In this document: positions 1 to 6,769 of the stretch, one piece after another
Numbering within the stretch: position 1 is the first letter of the stretch
Layout of the letters: each line of letters begins with the position of its first letter
Source: Novosphingobium sp. UBA6722
GTDB taxonomy: Bacteria > Pseudomonadota > Alphaproteobacteria > Sphingomonadales > Sphingomonadaceae
Reading direction: 5' to 3'
DNA length: 18,837 nucleotides
NCBI GenBank assembly: GCA_002454125.1
Contig: DKII01000143.1
Coordinates: forward strand, 1 to 18,837
Translations under genes and position numbers: made by a program
Notes under the pieces: generated by a model
The model's input: only the letters and a program-made list of their open reading frames with translations
What the model was told of the DNA's origin: nothing
Databases searched by the model: none

Positions 1-440
1 GGCGCAGCGGCCGGAGCCGGCGCTTCGGCCTCGGCCTTGCGGTTCTGCTCGGCGCGCTGACGCTCTTCCTCAAGCGCCTTCTGACGCGCTTCGGCTTCGC
101 GGCGAGTCTGCTCTTCGAGCATGGCCAGACGCGCTTCCTCGGCCTCGCGCTGCATCCGGGCGACGCGTTCCTGCGGGGTCTCGTTCGAGGCGGCCGGACG
201 CGGCGGCGGCGGCGGAGCAACCGGTGCCGGAGCAGGTGCAGCGACCGGCTCAGGGGCGGGCGGCGGCGCGGCAACGGGTGCTTCACCCGGCTTGCGGATG
301 AGCTTGCGGCTCTTCACCTCGACCACAACCTTGTTGGTGCGGCCGTGGCTGAAGGTCTGCTGGACCTGGCCCGCTTCGACCGACTTCTTGAGGCCCAGCG
401 GCTTGCGGCCCAGAGTCGGTTTGTTGTCGCTATCGCTCAT
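1..440 (-). CDS. infB: Translation initiation factor IF-2, N-terminal part (runs off left edge)
   Basis: The first about 146 residues of IF-2, the GTPase that brings initiator tRNA to the 30S ribosome. The ATG is at 440-438. The protein opens MSDSDNKPTLGRKPLGLKKS and contains TFSHGRTNKVVVEVKSRK, the short conserved N-terminal IF2 segment typical of alphaproteobacteria. A low-complexity Pro/Ala linker follows (about residues 53-85), then a charged helical stretch rich in Glu, Arg and Gln. The GTPase domains lie outside the window. It starts 9 nt after the stop of the YlxR gene, so it is the last visible gene of the rimP-nusA-ylxR-infB operon. Position in this operon plus the N-terminal motif make the call secure even though the catalytic part is not seen. 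Confidence 0.93.
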   Translation of the reverse strand, partial: MSDSDNKPTLGRKPLGLKKSVEAGQVQQTFSHGRTNKVVVEVKSRKLIRKPGEAPVAAPPPAPEPVAAPAPAPVAPPPPPRPAASNETPQERVARMQREAEEARLAMLEEQTRREAEARQKALEEERQRAEQNRKAEAEAPAPAAA

Positions 441-449
441 TTCGTACTA

Positions 450-1181
450 TTACCCTTCGTTCAATTCGTCGTCGACTGCAGGCTGGCCGGACGAACCGGC
501 CTGCGGCAGCGTGTCTTGATCACCAGTCATTTCCGCGCGGCCCAGAAATCGGAGCAGACGGCGCAGGGGTGCGCCAATCCGCTCGGCCGCGGCATGATCG
601 GTCAGTGCCAGATGGACGACGTTGTCGCGGCCCAATGCCACAGACAGCGCTGCCCGGTCCAGTGGCAAGGTGATCCCGGTCATGCCGGAACCCTCGCGCT
701 CTTCGCCCACCCGCCAGGCCTGATCGAGCTTGCGCGACCCGTCCTCGCTGGCATCGGCGGCGTGAGCCAGCAGCGTGACCTTGCCCGCCCGGGCGTTCTC
801 GGCAATCCGGTCAGAGCCGACCAGCAGGCGTCCGGCCTTGTATTCCAGCCCCAGCCGATCGGTCAGCGCGCGGATCAGCGCGGCCTCGATCTTGGCGGGC
901 AGGTCAGCCGGAATCTCCAGCGCCGCGCCCTTGAAGGCCCGGGCCAGCGCGCCTTTCAGCTTGCCTTTAGAGATCGCTTCCTGGAGTTGCTCGCGGCTGA
1001 CGCCGATCCAGGCGCCCCGCCCCGGCGCACGCGCCAGGGCATCGGGGAGGACCAGACCGTCAGGCGAGATCGCCAGGCGCAACAGATCATCCCGAGAACC
1101 GTGATCCCCGGTCAGGATGCAGCGCCGCTCGGGCGCTTCAGAGGTGTCGGAACCTAGCGGCTCATTGTGAGGAATCCGCAT
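450..1181 (-). CDS. ylxR: YlxR/DUF448 family RNA-binding protein with L7Ae-like C-terminal half
   Basis: A 243-aa protein. Residues about 17-85 match the YlxR (DUF448) fold: PERRC at 17-21 and GRGAW at 54-58 are the family signature. The C-terminal half (about 100-200) resembles the L7Ae-like extension found in alphaproteobacterial members, with GKVTLLAHAADASEDGSRKL. YlxR proteins bind RNA; in Bacillus the homologue has been linked to RNase P. The start ATG (1181-1179) lies inside the end of nusA, giving a 20-nt overlap. A nearer ATG that overlaps the nusA stop codon runs into a stop after three codons, so the chosen start is the only workable ATG there. Translational coupling to nusA is likely. 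The exact role in this organism is not visible from sequence. Confidence 0.9.
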   Translation of the reverse strand: MRIPHNEPLGSDTSEAPERRCILTGDHGSRDDLLRLAISPDGLVLPDALARAPGRGAWIGVSREQLQEAISKGKLKGALARAFKGAALEIPADLPAKIEAALIRALTDRLGLEYKAGRLLVGSDRIAENARAGKVTLLAHAADASEDGSRKLDQAWRVGEEREGSGMTGITLPLDRAALSVALGRDNVVHLALTDHAAAERIGAPLRRLLRFLGRAEMTGDQDTLPQAGSSGQPAVDDELNEG

Positions 1182-2784
1182 CAGCGGCCTCCTCTGCGGC
1201 TGGCTCGTCTTCGAACCAGTGGGCGCGGGCCGCCATGATGATCTCGTTGCCCTGTTCTTCGGTCAGGCCATATTCGCCCAGCACACCGCCCTTGTCCTCG
1301 TCGCGCGCGGAGCGGCGCGGGGCGCTGCCATCGCGGCGGCGCTGTTCGGTGCGCTTCTTGGCGATGAGTTCGTCGGTGGCGAGATCGGCCAGATCGTCGA
1401 GCGTCTTGATCCCGGCCTTGCCCAGCGTGACCAGCATGGCTTCGGTCAGGTGCGGCAGCTCGGCCAGGGCGTCCTCGACGCCCAGTTCGCGGCGGGCCGC
1501 GCGCGAGGCTTCCTCACGGCGTTCCAGCGCTTCGGTGGCGCGGCTCTGCAGCTCTTCGGCCAGCTCTTCGTCAAAGCCTTCGATCGTGGCGAGTTCGGCC
1601 AGTTCGATATAGGCGACTTCTTCCAGCTCGCTGAAGCCTTCGGCCACCAGCAGCTGCGAGAGGGTTTCATCGACGTCGAGCTCTTCCTCGAACATCTTCG
1701 AGCGCTCGGCGAACTCCTTCTGGCGCTTTTCCGAGGCTTCCTGCTCGGTCATGATGTCGATCTGCGAACCGGTCAGCTGGCTGGCGAGACGCACGTTCTG
1801 GCCGCGGCGACCGATCGCCAGGCTGAGCTGATCGTCCGGCACCACCACTTCGATGCGGCTTTCTTCCTCGTCGATCACCACGCGGCTGACCGTGGCCGGC
1901 TGCAGCGCGTTGACCACGAAGGTCGCGGTGTCTTCGCTCCAGGGGATGATGTCGATCTTTTCGCCCTGCATTTCCTGGACGACCGCCTGAACGCGGCTGC
2001 CCTTCATGCCGACGCAGGCGCCGACCGGGTCGATGCTGCTGTCCCGGCTGATCACGCCGATCTTGGCGCGGCTGCCCGGGTCACGGGCGGCGGCCTTGAT
2101 CTCGATGATGTTGTCGTAGATTTCGGGCACTTCCTGCGCGAACAGCTTCTTCATGAATTCGGGGTGCGCGCGGCTGAGGAAGATCTGCGGACCGCGGTTC
2201 TGGCGCTCCACCTTCATGATCCAGGCGCGGACGCGTTCACCAACGCGGGCGACTTCGCGCGGGATCTGCTGATCGCGGCGGATCACGCCTTCGGCGCGGC
2301 CCAGGTTGACGATCACATGGCCGAATTCGACCGACTTGATCACGCCCGTGACGAGTTCGCCGGCGCGGTCCTTGAATTCCTCGTACTGGCGCTCACGCTC
2401 GGCATCGCGGACCTTCTGGAAGATCACCTGCTTGGCCGACTGGGCATCGATACGGCCCAGGTCCACCGGCGGCAGCGGATCGACGATAAAGTCACCGATC
2501 TTGGCGCCCGGCTGCAGCTTTTCGGCCTGCTTCAGGTCAACCTGCTTGAAGTAGTCCTCAACCACCTCAACCACTTCGACCACGCGCCACAGGCGCAGGT
2601 CGCCGGTGCGCGGATCGAGCTTGGCGCGGATGTCATTCTCGGCACCATAGCGGTTGCGCGCGCTCTTCTGGATCGCTTCTTCCATCGCCTCGATGACGAT
2701 CGACTTGTCGATCAGCTTCTCGTTCGCGACCGAGGTGGCGATTGCGAGCAGTTCGGCGCGGTTGGCGGAAATCGGACTGGCCAT
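1162..2784 (-). CDS. nusA: Transcription termination/antitermination factor NusA
   Basis: A 540-aa NusA, full length for the alphaproteobacterial form. Seen in order: the RNA-polymerase-binding N-terminal domain (1-125, with LWRVVEVVEVVEDY), an S1 domain (about 140-200, GELVTGVIKSVEFGHVIVNL), two KH domains with GMKGSR (259-264) and IGRRGQNVRLA (324-334), and a C-terminal region with acidic/helix-hairpin-helix repeats (about 370-480). It controls pausing, termination and antitermination by binding RNA polymerase and nascent RNA. The ATG at 2784-2782 follows the rimP stop after 2 nt, and the C-terminus overlaps ylxR. All expected domains are present and nothing looks broken. Confidence 0.97.
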   Translation of the reverse strand: MASPISANRAELLAIATSVANEKLIDKSIVIEAMEEAIQKSARNRYGAENDIRAKLDPRTGDLRLWRVVEVVEVVEDYFKQVDLKQAEKLQPGAKIGDFIVDPLPPVDLGRIDAQSAKQVIFQKVRDAERERQYEEFKDRAGELVTGVIKSVEFGHVIVNLGRAEGVIRRDQQIPREVARVGERVRAWIMKVERQNRGPQIFLSRAHPEFMKKLFAQEVPEIYDNIIEIKAAARDPGSRAKIGVISRDSSIDPVGACVGMKGSRVQAVVQEMQGEKIDIIPWSEDTATFVVNALQPATVSRVVIDEEESRIEVVVPDDQLSLAIGRRGQNVRLASQLTGSQIDIMTEQEASEKRQKEFAERSKMFEEELDVDETLSQLLVAEGFSELEEVAYIELAELATIEGFDEELAEELQSRATEALERREEASRAARRELGVEDALAELPHLTEAMLVTLGKAGIKTLDDLADLATDELIAKKRTEQRRRDGSAPRRSARDEDKGGVLGEYGLTEEQGNEIIMAARAHWFEDEPAAEEAADADSSQ

Positions 2785-2786
2785 GT

Positions 2787-3347
2787 TCAGTCTTCCTGTT
2801 CTTCGACAATTTCATCGGCACCGCTGGTATCCAGCGGGCGAGTGGCGGCAATCAGCTTGTCCGTCAGGACCAGCTTGGCGGAATGGATATCGGCACGCGG
2901 GAAAGTGACCCGGCCCGACTTCTTGTCTTCGATCGTGACGGCATCACCGTCGATCCCGATCAGTTCACCCTGGAGGCTCTTGCGGTTGCCATCGACGGGG
3001 TTCTTCAGGCTGACGCGGGCCTCGTGCCCGGCCCAGTTGGCAAAGTCCTTGGCGCGGGTCAGCGGCCGGTCGATGCCCGGTGAGCTGACTTCGAGCCGGT
3101 AGGCTTCCTCGATCAGCACTTCGCCAGCTTCCTCCAGCGCATCGAGCGCATCGGAGACGCGGCGCGAAAGCTCGGCGCAGTCCTCGATCACCAGCTGGCC
3201 GGTATCGGGCCGCTCGGCCATGATCTGGAGCGTGACTTCCTCGTCACCCACCTCGCTCTTGCCGAACACGATCACGCGCACGAGATCGAAACCCAGGGCC
3301 TGGGCCTCGGGCTCAACAATCTCGATCAGGCGCGCGATATCCGCCAA
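2787..3347 (-). CDS. rimP: Ribosome maturation factor RimP (TTG start)
   Basis: A 186-aa RimP, needed for maturation of the 30S subunit. The N-terminal domain holds ALGFDLVRVIVFGK and LQIMAERPDTGQLVIEDCAEL; the middle has the signature YRLEVSSPGIDRPL; the C-terminal SH3-like barrel follows (about 95-165). The start codon is TTG at 3347-3345, preceded by GGAGAA at a 6-nt spacing, which supports this start; the protein begins ADIARLIEIVEPEAQALGFD as expected for the family. It is the first gene of the operon, 2 nt ahead of nusA. A promoter candidate lies about 100 nt upstream. Confidence 0.95.
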   Translation of the reverse strand: MADIARLIEIVEPEAQALGFDLVRVIVFGKSEVGDEEVTLQIMAERPDTGQLVIEDCAELSRRVSDALDALEEAGEVLIEEAYRLEVSSPGIDRPLTRAKDFANWAGHEARVSLKNPVDGNRKSLQGELIGIDGDAVTIEDKKSGRVTFPRADIHSAKLVLTDKLIAATRPLDTSGADEIVEEQED

Positions 3348-3387
3348 GCGGGTTTCTCCGTGTGTGACCGGTCATGCAAAGCGGTTC

Positions 3388-3409
3388 GGCGCCGGCCCCT
3401 TGCGGCGCC
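3388..3409. other. Perfect 7-bp inverted repeat in the rimP 5' region
   Basis: GGCGCCG (3388-3394) and CGGCGCC (3403-3409) are exact inverted repeats around an 8-nt loop. It lies between the end of pspF and the start of rimP, both on the minus strand. There is no T-run, so a simple intrinsic terminator is not shown. It could be a leader hairpin of the rimP-nusA transcript, where NusA autoregulation through the leader is known in other bacteria, or a weak stop for pspF transcription. Confidence 0.4.
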
Positions 3410-3445
3410 AGCCCCTCGATCGCTTCACAATTTCGGGATGGCGGC

Positions 3446-3474
3446 CAATTAGGCTGAGTCCGCCAGGAATGCAA
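3446..3474 (-). promoter_or_regulatory. Candidate sigma-70-type promoter for the rimP-nusA operon
   Basis: Read on the minus strand, TTGCAT (3474-3469) is followed by a 17-nt spacer and TAATTG (3451-3446). The spacing is right and the stretch is the most AT-rich part of the pspF-rimP gap. The match of the -10 element to TATAAT is weak, so this is a candidate only. It would give a 5' leader of roughly 90 nt before the TTG of rimP. Confidence 0.33.
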
Positions 3475-3477
3475 GGG

Positions 3478-4515
3478 CTATCCGCCGCGCTCCGTCAGCC
3501 CATGCTTCTTCATGCAGTGCCGCAGTTGGTCATAGCTGAGGCCCAGTGCCTTGGCAGTCTGGCGTTGGTTGTAGCGGTGGCGGGCCAGCGCCTGTTCGAC
3601 AATCGCCTTCTCATGCGCATCGACCGCGGCCTTGAGATCGGTCACAGCATCGAGCTGGACCGAAGGGGCTGGCGCCGATGGCACCGGCGCCGGTGCGCCG
3701 GGCGCGCGGCCGCTATCCGCCGCGAACAGCGGCGCGGGTTTCCACGGGCTGTCGAAGGGATCGAAAACGATGTGCGAGACGGGCGTGCCCCAGTCGTCCC
3801 AGCGATAGACCGCGCGTTCGATCACGTTGCGCAGTTCGCGCACGTTGCCGGGCCACTGGTAGTTTTCGAGCTGGTCCATCGCCGCATCGGAAAAACCCGG
3901 CCAATCCTCCCAGCGCAGTTCGCTGGCCATGCGGCGGCCGAAATATTCGGCAAGGACGCGGATATCCCCTTCGCGCACCCGCAGCGGCGGCAGGGTGATC
4001 ACCTCGAAGCTCAGCCGGTCGAGCAGGTCAGAGCGGAACTTGCCCTCCTCCGCCAGGCGCGGGAGATCCTCGTTGGTGGCGGCGACGATGCGGACATCGA
4101 CCCGCACCGGCTTGGACGCCCCGATCCGCGTCACCTCGCCATATTCAACCGCGCGCAGCAGCCGTTCCTGCGCGCCCATGCTGAGGGTTGCCAGTTCGTC
4201 GAGGAATAGCGTGCCTTGGTCGGCTTCCTCGAACCGCCCGGCCCGCGCTCTGGTAGCACCGGTGAAAGCACCCGCCTCATGACCGAACAATTCCGCCTCG
4301 ATCAATGTCTCCGGCAGCGCCGCGCAGTTCAGCGTGATCAGCGGCTCGGCCCAGCGTTTGCTGAGCTGGTGGAGGCGTTCGGCGATCAGCTCCTTGCCGG
4401 TTCCGCGCTCACCAATCACCAGCACCGGACGGCGCAAAGGGGCAGCGCGGCTGGTGCGTTCCACCGCATCCAGGAAGGCCCCGGACTGGCCAATGAACTG
4501 AACGTCCCGCTCCAT
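3478..4515 (-). CDS. pspF: PspF, sigma-54 activator of the phage-shock operon
   Basis: A 345-aa bacterial enhancer-binding protein with no N-terminal receiver or sensor domain, as is typical of PspF. It opens directly with the AAA+ core: Walker A GERGTGKE (35-42), the sigma-54 contact loop GAFTGA (82-87), Walker B GTLFLDEL (101-108), arginine-finger region FRSDLLDRL (160-168) and WPGNVREL (221-228). A Pro/Ala-rich linker (about 258-288) leads to a Fis-type helix-turn-helix (about 316-340, NQRQTAKALGLSYDQLRHCM). The family uses ATP to open sigma-54 promoters and is held off by PspA. The ATG at 4515-4513 gives the length and N-terminus expected for PspF; an in-frame TTG at 4551 would add 12 residues. 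It is divergent from the psp operon, which carries a sigma-54 promoter. Confidence 0.93.
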   Translation of the reverse strand: MERDVQFIGQSGAFLDAVERTSRAAPLRRPVLVIGERGTGKELIAERLHQLSKRWAEPLITLNCAALPETLIEAELFGHEAGAFTGATRARAGRFEEADQGTLFLDELATLSMGAQERLLRAVEYGEVTRIGASKPVRVDVRIVAATNEDLPRLAEEGKFRSDLLDRLSFEVITLPPLRVREGDIRVLAEYFGRRMASELRWEDWPGFSDAAMDQLENYQWPGNVRELRNVIERAVYRWDDWGTPVSHIVFDPFDSPWKPAPLFAADSGRAPGAPAPVPSAPAPSVQLDAVTDLKAAVDAHEKAIVEQALARHRYNQRQTAKALGLSYDQLRHCMKKHGLTERGG

Positions 4516-4533
4516 TCCCAACACATAGCGAAA

Positions 4534-4552
4534 ATTGCCAACATCGCGCAAT
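4534..4552. promoter_or_regulatory. Candidate PspF upstream activating site
   Basis: ATTGC (4534-4538) and GCAAT (4548-4552) form an inverted repeat with a 9-nt spacer, centred about 100 nt before the expected start of the psp operon transcript. Enhancer sites for PspF are usually 80-120 nt upstream, and the site also abuts the pspF start, which would allow autoregulation. The half-sites are only 5 bp, so chance is possible. Confidence 0.3.
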
Positions 4553-4615
4553 ATCCACTACACGTCGTTCGTCGATTTGCCGGGAAGGCCGCAGAAATCA
4601 GCCCCTCACGCAAAT

Positions 4616-4631
4616 TGGCACGCAGCTTGCT
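4616..4631 (+). promoter_or_regulatory. Sigma-54 (-24/-12) promoter of the psp operon
   Basis: TGGCACG-CAGC-TTGCT matches the sigma-54 consensus TGGCACG-N4-TTGCW at every defined position. The GG (4617-4618) and GC (4629-4630) dinucleotides are spaced as required. Transcription should begin near 4642, about 24 nt before the ATG of the first gene. The divergent neighbour is PspF, a dedicated sigma-54 activator, so element and activator agree. Confidence 0.92.
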
Positions 4632-4665
4632 GAAAGGTGAACAACACCAACGAAGGACACCTACC

Positions 4666-4827
4666 ATGTTCGCCAAGCCCCTCTCCCAGCGTTCCAAGCT
4701 CGACAAGGCCATCCTGGCATCGGTCGCGGCCATGCTGGCGATGAATGTCTTTGTCATGGCCCAGCAGATGGACCGCGCCCCGGTCCTGGCCGCCGCCGAT
4801 CAGTCGGCTGCGGCGCAGCAGGCCTGA
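4666..4827 (+). CDS. 53-aa single-pass membrane peptide, first gene of the psp operon
   Basis: A small ORF beginning MFAKPLSQRSKLDKAILASV. A GAAGGA ribosome site ends about 9 nt before the ATG and the sigma-54 promoter is 35 nt upstream. A basic N-terminus (K4, R9, K11, K14) is followed by one hydrophobic segment (about 15-33, ILASVAAMLAMNVFVMA) and a small Ala/Gln-rich tail, so an inner-membrane protein with the N-terminus inside is likely. It is not any of the classical Psp proteins I recognise (PspA, B, C, D, E, G). Being the first cistron of a stress operon suggests a role in Psp signalling, but that is inference. Confidence 0.72.
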   Translation: MFAKPLSQRSKLDKAILASVAAMLAMNVFVMAQQMDRAPVLAAADQSAAAQQA

Positions 4828-5044
4828 CCCGGTGAGCGATCCCGTGAACGACCCCCTTTCCCCCCTTGGGCCGGATGCTTCCGATCCCCCCGCCGGCGGT
4901 TCCCAGTCCCCCCGCCGCGAGGCTCCGGCCCAAACCCTGTTCGGCACGGCGCAGCGCGCCTCCCGCTTCGACAGCGAAGTGGAGCGCCTGCGCCGTTCCC
5001 CCACCCCGACTGCATCGTCTTCTTCCTCCATCGGAGTTCCCTGG

Positions 5045-5737
5045 ATGGGCATTTTTAGCCGCACCCGTGACATCATCGCCGCCAATTTCACCGACCTGTT
5101 GGATAAGGCGGACGATCCCGAAAAGATGATCCGGATGATCATCTTCGAGATGGAGGAAACCCTGGTCGAAGTGCGCGCCAGCGCGGCCCGCACCATCGCC
5201 GACCAGAAGGAGATGCATCGCCACACCGTGAAGCTTGACCGGCTGCAGGCCGACTGGGGCGAAAAGGCCCAGCTCGCCCTGTCGAAGGACCGCGAGGACC
5301 TGGCCCGCGCCGCGCTGGTCGAGAAGAAGAAGGCCGCTGACATGGCCGACCAGCTCAAGGCTGAAATCGCCGTGCTGGACGATGCGCTGCGCGCCTATGA
5401 ACTGGACATCGAAAAGCTGCAGAACCGCCTGCGCGAAGCCCGCAGCCGCCAGACCGCGATCGCCGCGCGCCTCGAAAGCGCCGAGAACCGCGTCAAGCTG
5501 CGCACGCTGCTGGCCAGCGAGCGGGTGGACGAGGCGATGGCCCGCTTCGACCAGCTGGAACGCCGGGTCGATTACGCCGAAGGCCGCGCCGATGCGCTGA
5601 GCCTGGCCGATGGCCGCAACCAGCCGAGCCTGGCCGACGAGATCGCTGCCCTGGCTGGGCAGGACAAGATCGACGAGGAACTGGAAGCCATGAAGCGGGC
5701 GCTTTCGGGTGGCGCTGACGAAAGCAAGGAGGCCTGA
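5045..5737 (+). CDS. pspA: Phage shock protein A (PspA/IM30 family)
   Basis: A 230-aa, almost wholly helical protein close to the 222 aa of E. coli PspA. It starts MGIFSRTRDIIAANFTDLLD, the amphipathic N-terminal helix that senses membrane stress, followed by ADDPEKMIRMIIFEMEETL, the conserved PspA core. Long coiled coils (about residues 25-185) carry the ESCRT-III-like fold that forms membrane scaffolds. In the family PspA also binds and inhibits PspF. The ATG at 5045 is preceded by GGAG with 8 nt spacing. The frame stays open for a further 300 nt upstream, with a GTG at 4832 that would add 71 residues; the internal start fits the family. pspB follows after 3 nt. Confidence 0.95.
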   Translation: MGIFSRTRDIIAANFTDLLDKADDPEKMIRMIIFEMEETLVEVRASAARTIADQKEMHRHTVKLDRLQADWGEKAQLALSKDREDLARAALVEKKKAADMADQLKAEIAVLDDALRAYELDIEKLQNRLREARSRQTAIAARLESAENRVKLRTLLASERVDEAMARFDQLERRVDYAEGRADALSLADGRNQPSLADEIAALAGQDKIDEELEAMKRALSGGADESKEA

Positions 5738-5740
5738 GCC

Positions 5741-6037
5741 GTGGACTGGGATACCCTGATTGTTGTGCCGTCGATCTTCATCGGTCTGCCGTGGCTGATC
5801 CTGCACTATGTCACCAAATGGAAGACCGCCGCCACTCTGACCGTCGATGACGAAGCCATGCTGGATGAGCTCTACCAGCTCGCCCGCCGCCTAGACGAGC
5901 GGATGGATACCGTCGAACGGCTGGTTTCGAACGACCATGCCGATTTCAAGCCAGTCCGGCTGATGCACGACCGCGCGGTCGACAACCAGCCACTCACCGA
6001 AGTTGAAAAGCTGCTCGCCAAGCGGGGGAGGAAGTAA
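5741..6037 (+). CDS. pspB: Phage shock protein B (GTG start)
   Basis: A 98-aa inner-membrane protein. One membrane helix (about 5-24, TLIVVPSIFIGLPWLILHYV) with the WLILHY signature of PspB is followed by a cytoplasmic helix, LDELYQLARRLDERMDTVER, comparable to the ERIQALESIL region of E. coli PspB. It is longer than the E. coli protein (74 aa) by a C-terminal tail of about 30 residues. In the family PspB works with PspC to relieve PspA inhibition of PspF. GTG start at 5741 with AAGGAGG upstream; 3 nt from pspA and 1 nt from pspC. Confidence 0.9.
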   Translation: MDWDTLIVVPSIFIGLPWLILHYVTKWKTAATLTVDDEAMLDELYQLARRLDERMDTVERLVSNDHADFKPVRLMHDRAVDNQPLTEVEKLLAKRGRK

Positions 6038-6038
6038 G

Positions 6039-6416
6039 ATGAACAGTCCGCGCACCACATTCTATCGCGACAAGGTCCAGGGCAAGATCATGGGCGTCTG
6101 CGCCGGGATCGCCGATTACACCGGGATCAACGCGATCTGGGTACGCCTCGCCGCGATCGGCCTGATGTTCATGACCGGCGGCGGGATCATCCCGTTCTAC
6201 TTCCTGACCGGGCTGCTGGCGAACAAGAAGCCGCCGCACCTTTACGTTGACCAGCAGGAGCAGAAGTTCTGGCAGCGCGTCCGCCAGAGTCCGGCCCGCA
6301 CGGCTCGCGATGTCCGTGCCAGCTTCCGCGATATCGACCGCCGCCTGGCCGATGTCGAACTCTACTACGTCACCGCCAACCCGCGCCTGTCCGAGGAAAT
6401 CGAACGCCTGCGCTGA
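6039..6416 (+). CDS. pspC: Phage shock protein C with extended C-terminal helix
   Basis: A 125-aa PspC. The PspC domain (about 1-65) shows FYRDKVQGKIMGVCAGIADY, then GINAIWVRLAAIGLMF and a second hydrophobic stretch (GGGIIPFYFLTGLLA), giving the usual membrane-embedded fold. The tail (about 70-125) is a charged helix ending in RLADVE and LSEEIERLR, which resembles the C-termini of the small proteins encoded next. PspC senses secretin or membrane stress and signals with PspB. ATG at 6039, one nucleotide after the pspB stop, with GGAGGAAG as ribosome site. Confidence 0.93.
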   Translation: MNSPRTTFYRDKVQGKIMGVCAGIADYTGINAIWVRLAAIGLMFMTGGGIIPFYFLTGLLANKKPPHLYVDQQEQKFWQRVRQSPARTARDVRASFRDIDRRLADVELYYVTANPRLSEEIERLR

Positions 6417-6448
6417 ACAACTGACCCGGACTAACAGGAGCAAGAGAC

Positions 6449-6769
6449 ATGGGGGAATTGATTGGTCTGGTTGGGGTGATGATCCCGATCGTGGCGCTTA
6501 CCATCCCGATCATCGCGATCTGGACCAGGCATCAACGCAAGATTGCCGAGATGCAGCTTAAGGCCACTGCCGAGCAGGCCGCGCAATACGCCGTCAACAA
6601 CACCGAGCTGGAAGAGCGGGTGCGCGTGCTGGAACGGATTGTCACCGACCGCGGCTATGATGTGGCCACCCAGATCGAGGCGCTGCGCGATGCCCGCAAG
6701 GTCGAGGCGCTGCGCGATGCCCGCAAGGTCGAGGCGCTGCTTGAAAGCCGTGAAAAGGAGGTCCGCTGA
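6449..6769 (+). CDS. Psp-array protein 1: small membrane-anchored coiled-coil protein
   Basis: A 106-aa protein of no named family. It has an N-terminal membrane helix (about 4-25, LIGLVGVMIPIVALTIPIIAI), a basic stop (RHQRK), a polar helix, and the shared array motif: VLERIVTD at 60-67 and QIEALRD at 75-81. The tail EALRDARKV is duplicated by a 27-bp tandem repeat. The layout (anchor, short linker, helix with VERL/VLERI) is that of PspB, so a divergent PspB paralogue is plausible. AGGAG ribosome site, 32 nt after pspC; its stop overlaps the next ATG (TGATG). A function as sensor or adaptor in the Psp response is inference. Confidence 0.82.
   Translation: MGELIGLVGVMIPIVALTIPIIAIWTRHQRKIAEMQLKATAEQAAQYAVNNTELEERVRVLERIVTDRGYDVATQIEALRDARKVEALRDARKVEALLESREKEVR
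6677..6740 (+). repeat. 27-bp tandem repeat, 2.4 copies, inside array protein 1
   Basis: Two exact 27-bp units (6677-6703 and 6704-6730), each starting GAGGCGCTGCGCGATGCC, followed by 10 more matching bases (6731-6740). In frame it repeats the nine residues EALRDARKV, the end of the shared C-terminal motif. The exact copies indicate a recent duplication by slippage. Since 27 is a multiple of three, copy number can change without a frameshift. Confidence 0.95.

Noticed and set aside
1219..3102. Long 627-codon open frame on the plus strand
   Set aside because: It is wholly antisense to nusA and rimP, which have clear domains; the frame is open only because of GC-biased third positions.
4516..4551. 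TTG start giving PspF 12 more residues
   Set aside because: No ribosome site; known PspF proteins begin close to the ATG at 4515, and the extension would cover the candidate PspF site. Not excluded outright.
4754..5806. 350-codon minus-strand frame opposite pspA
   Set aside because: pspA is unmistakable on the plus strand; the antisense product has no recognisable domain.
6677..6740. Direct repeats as a possible CRISPR
   Set aside because: Only 2.4 contiguous copies without spacers, in frame inside a gene.
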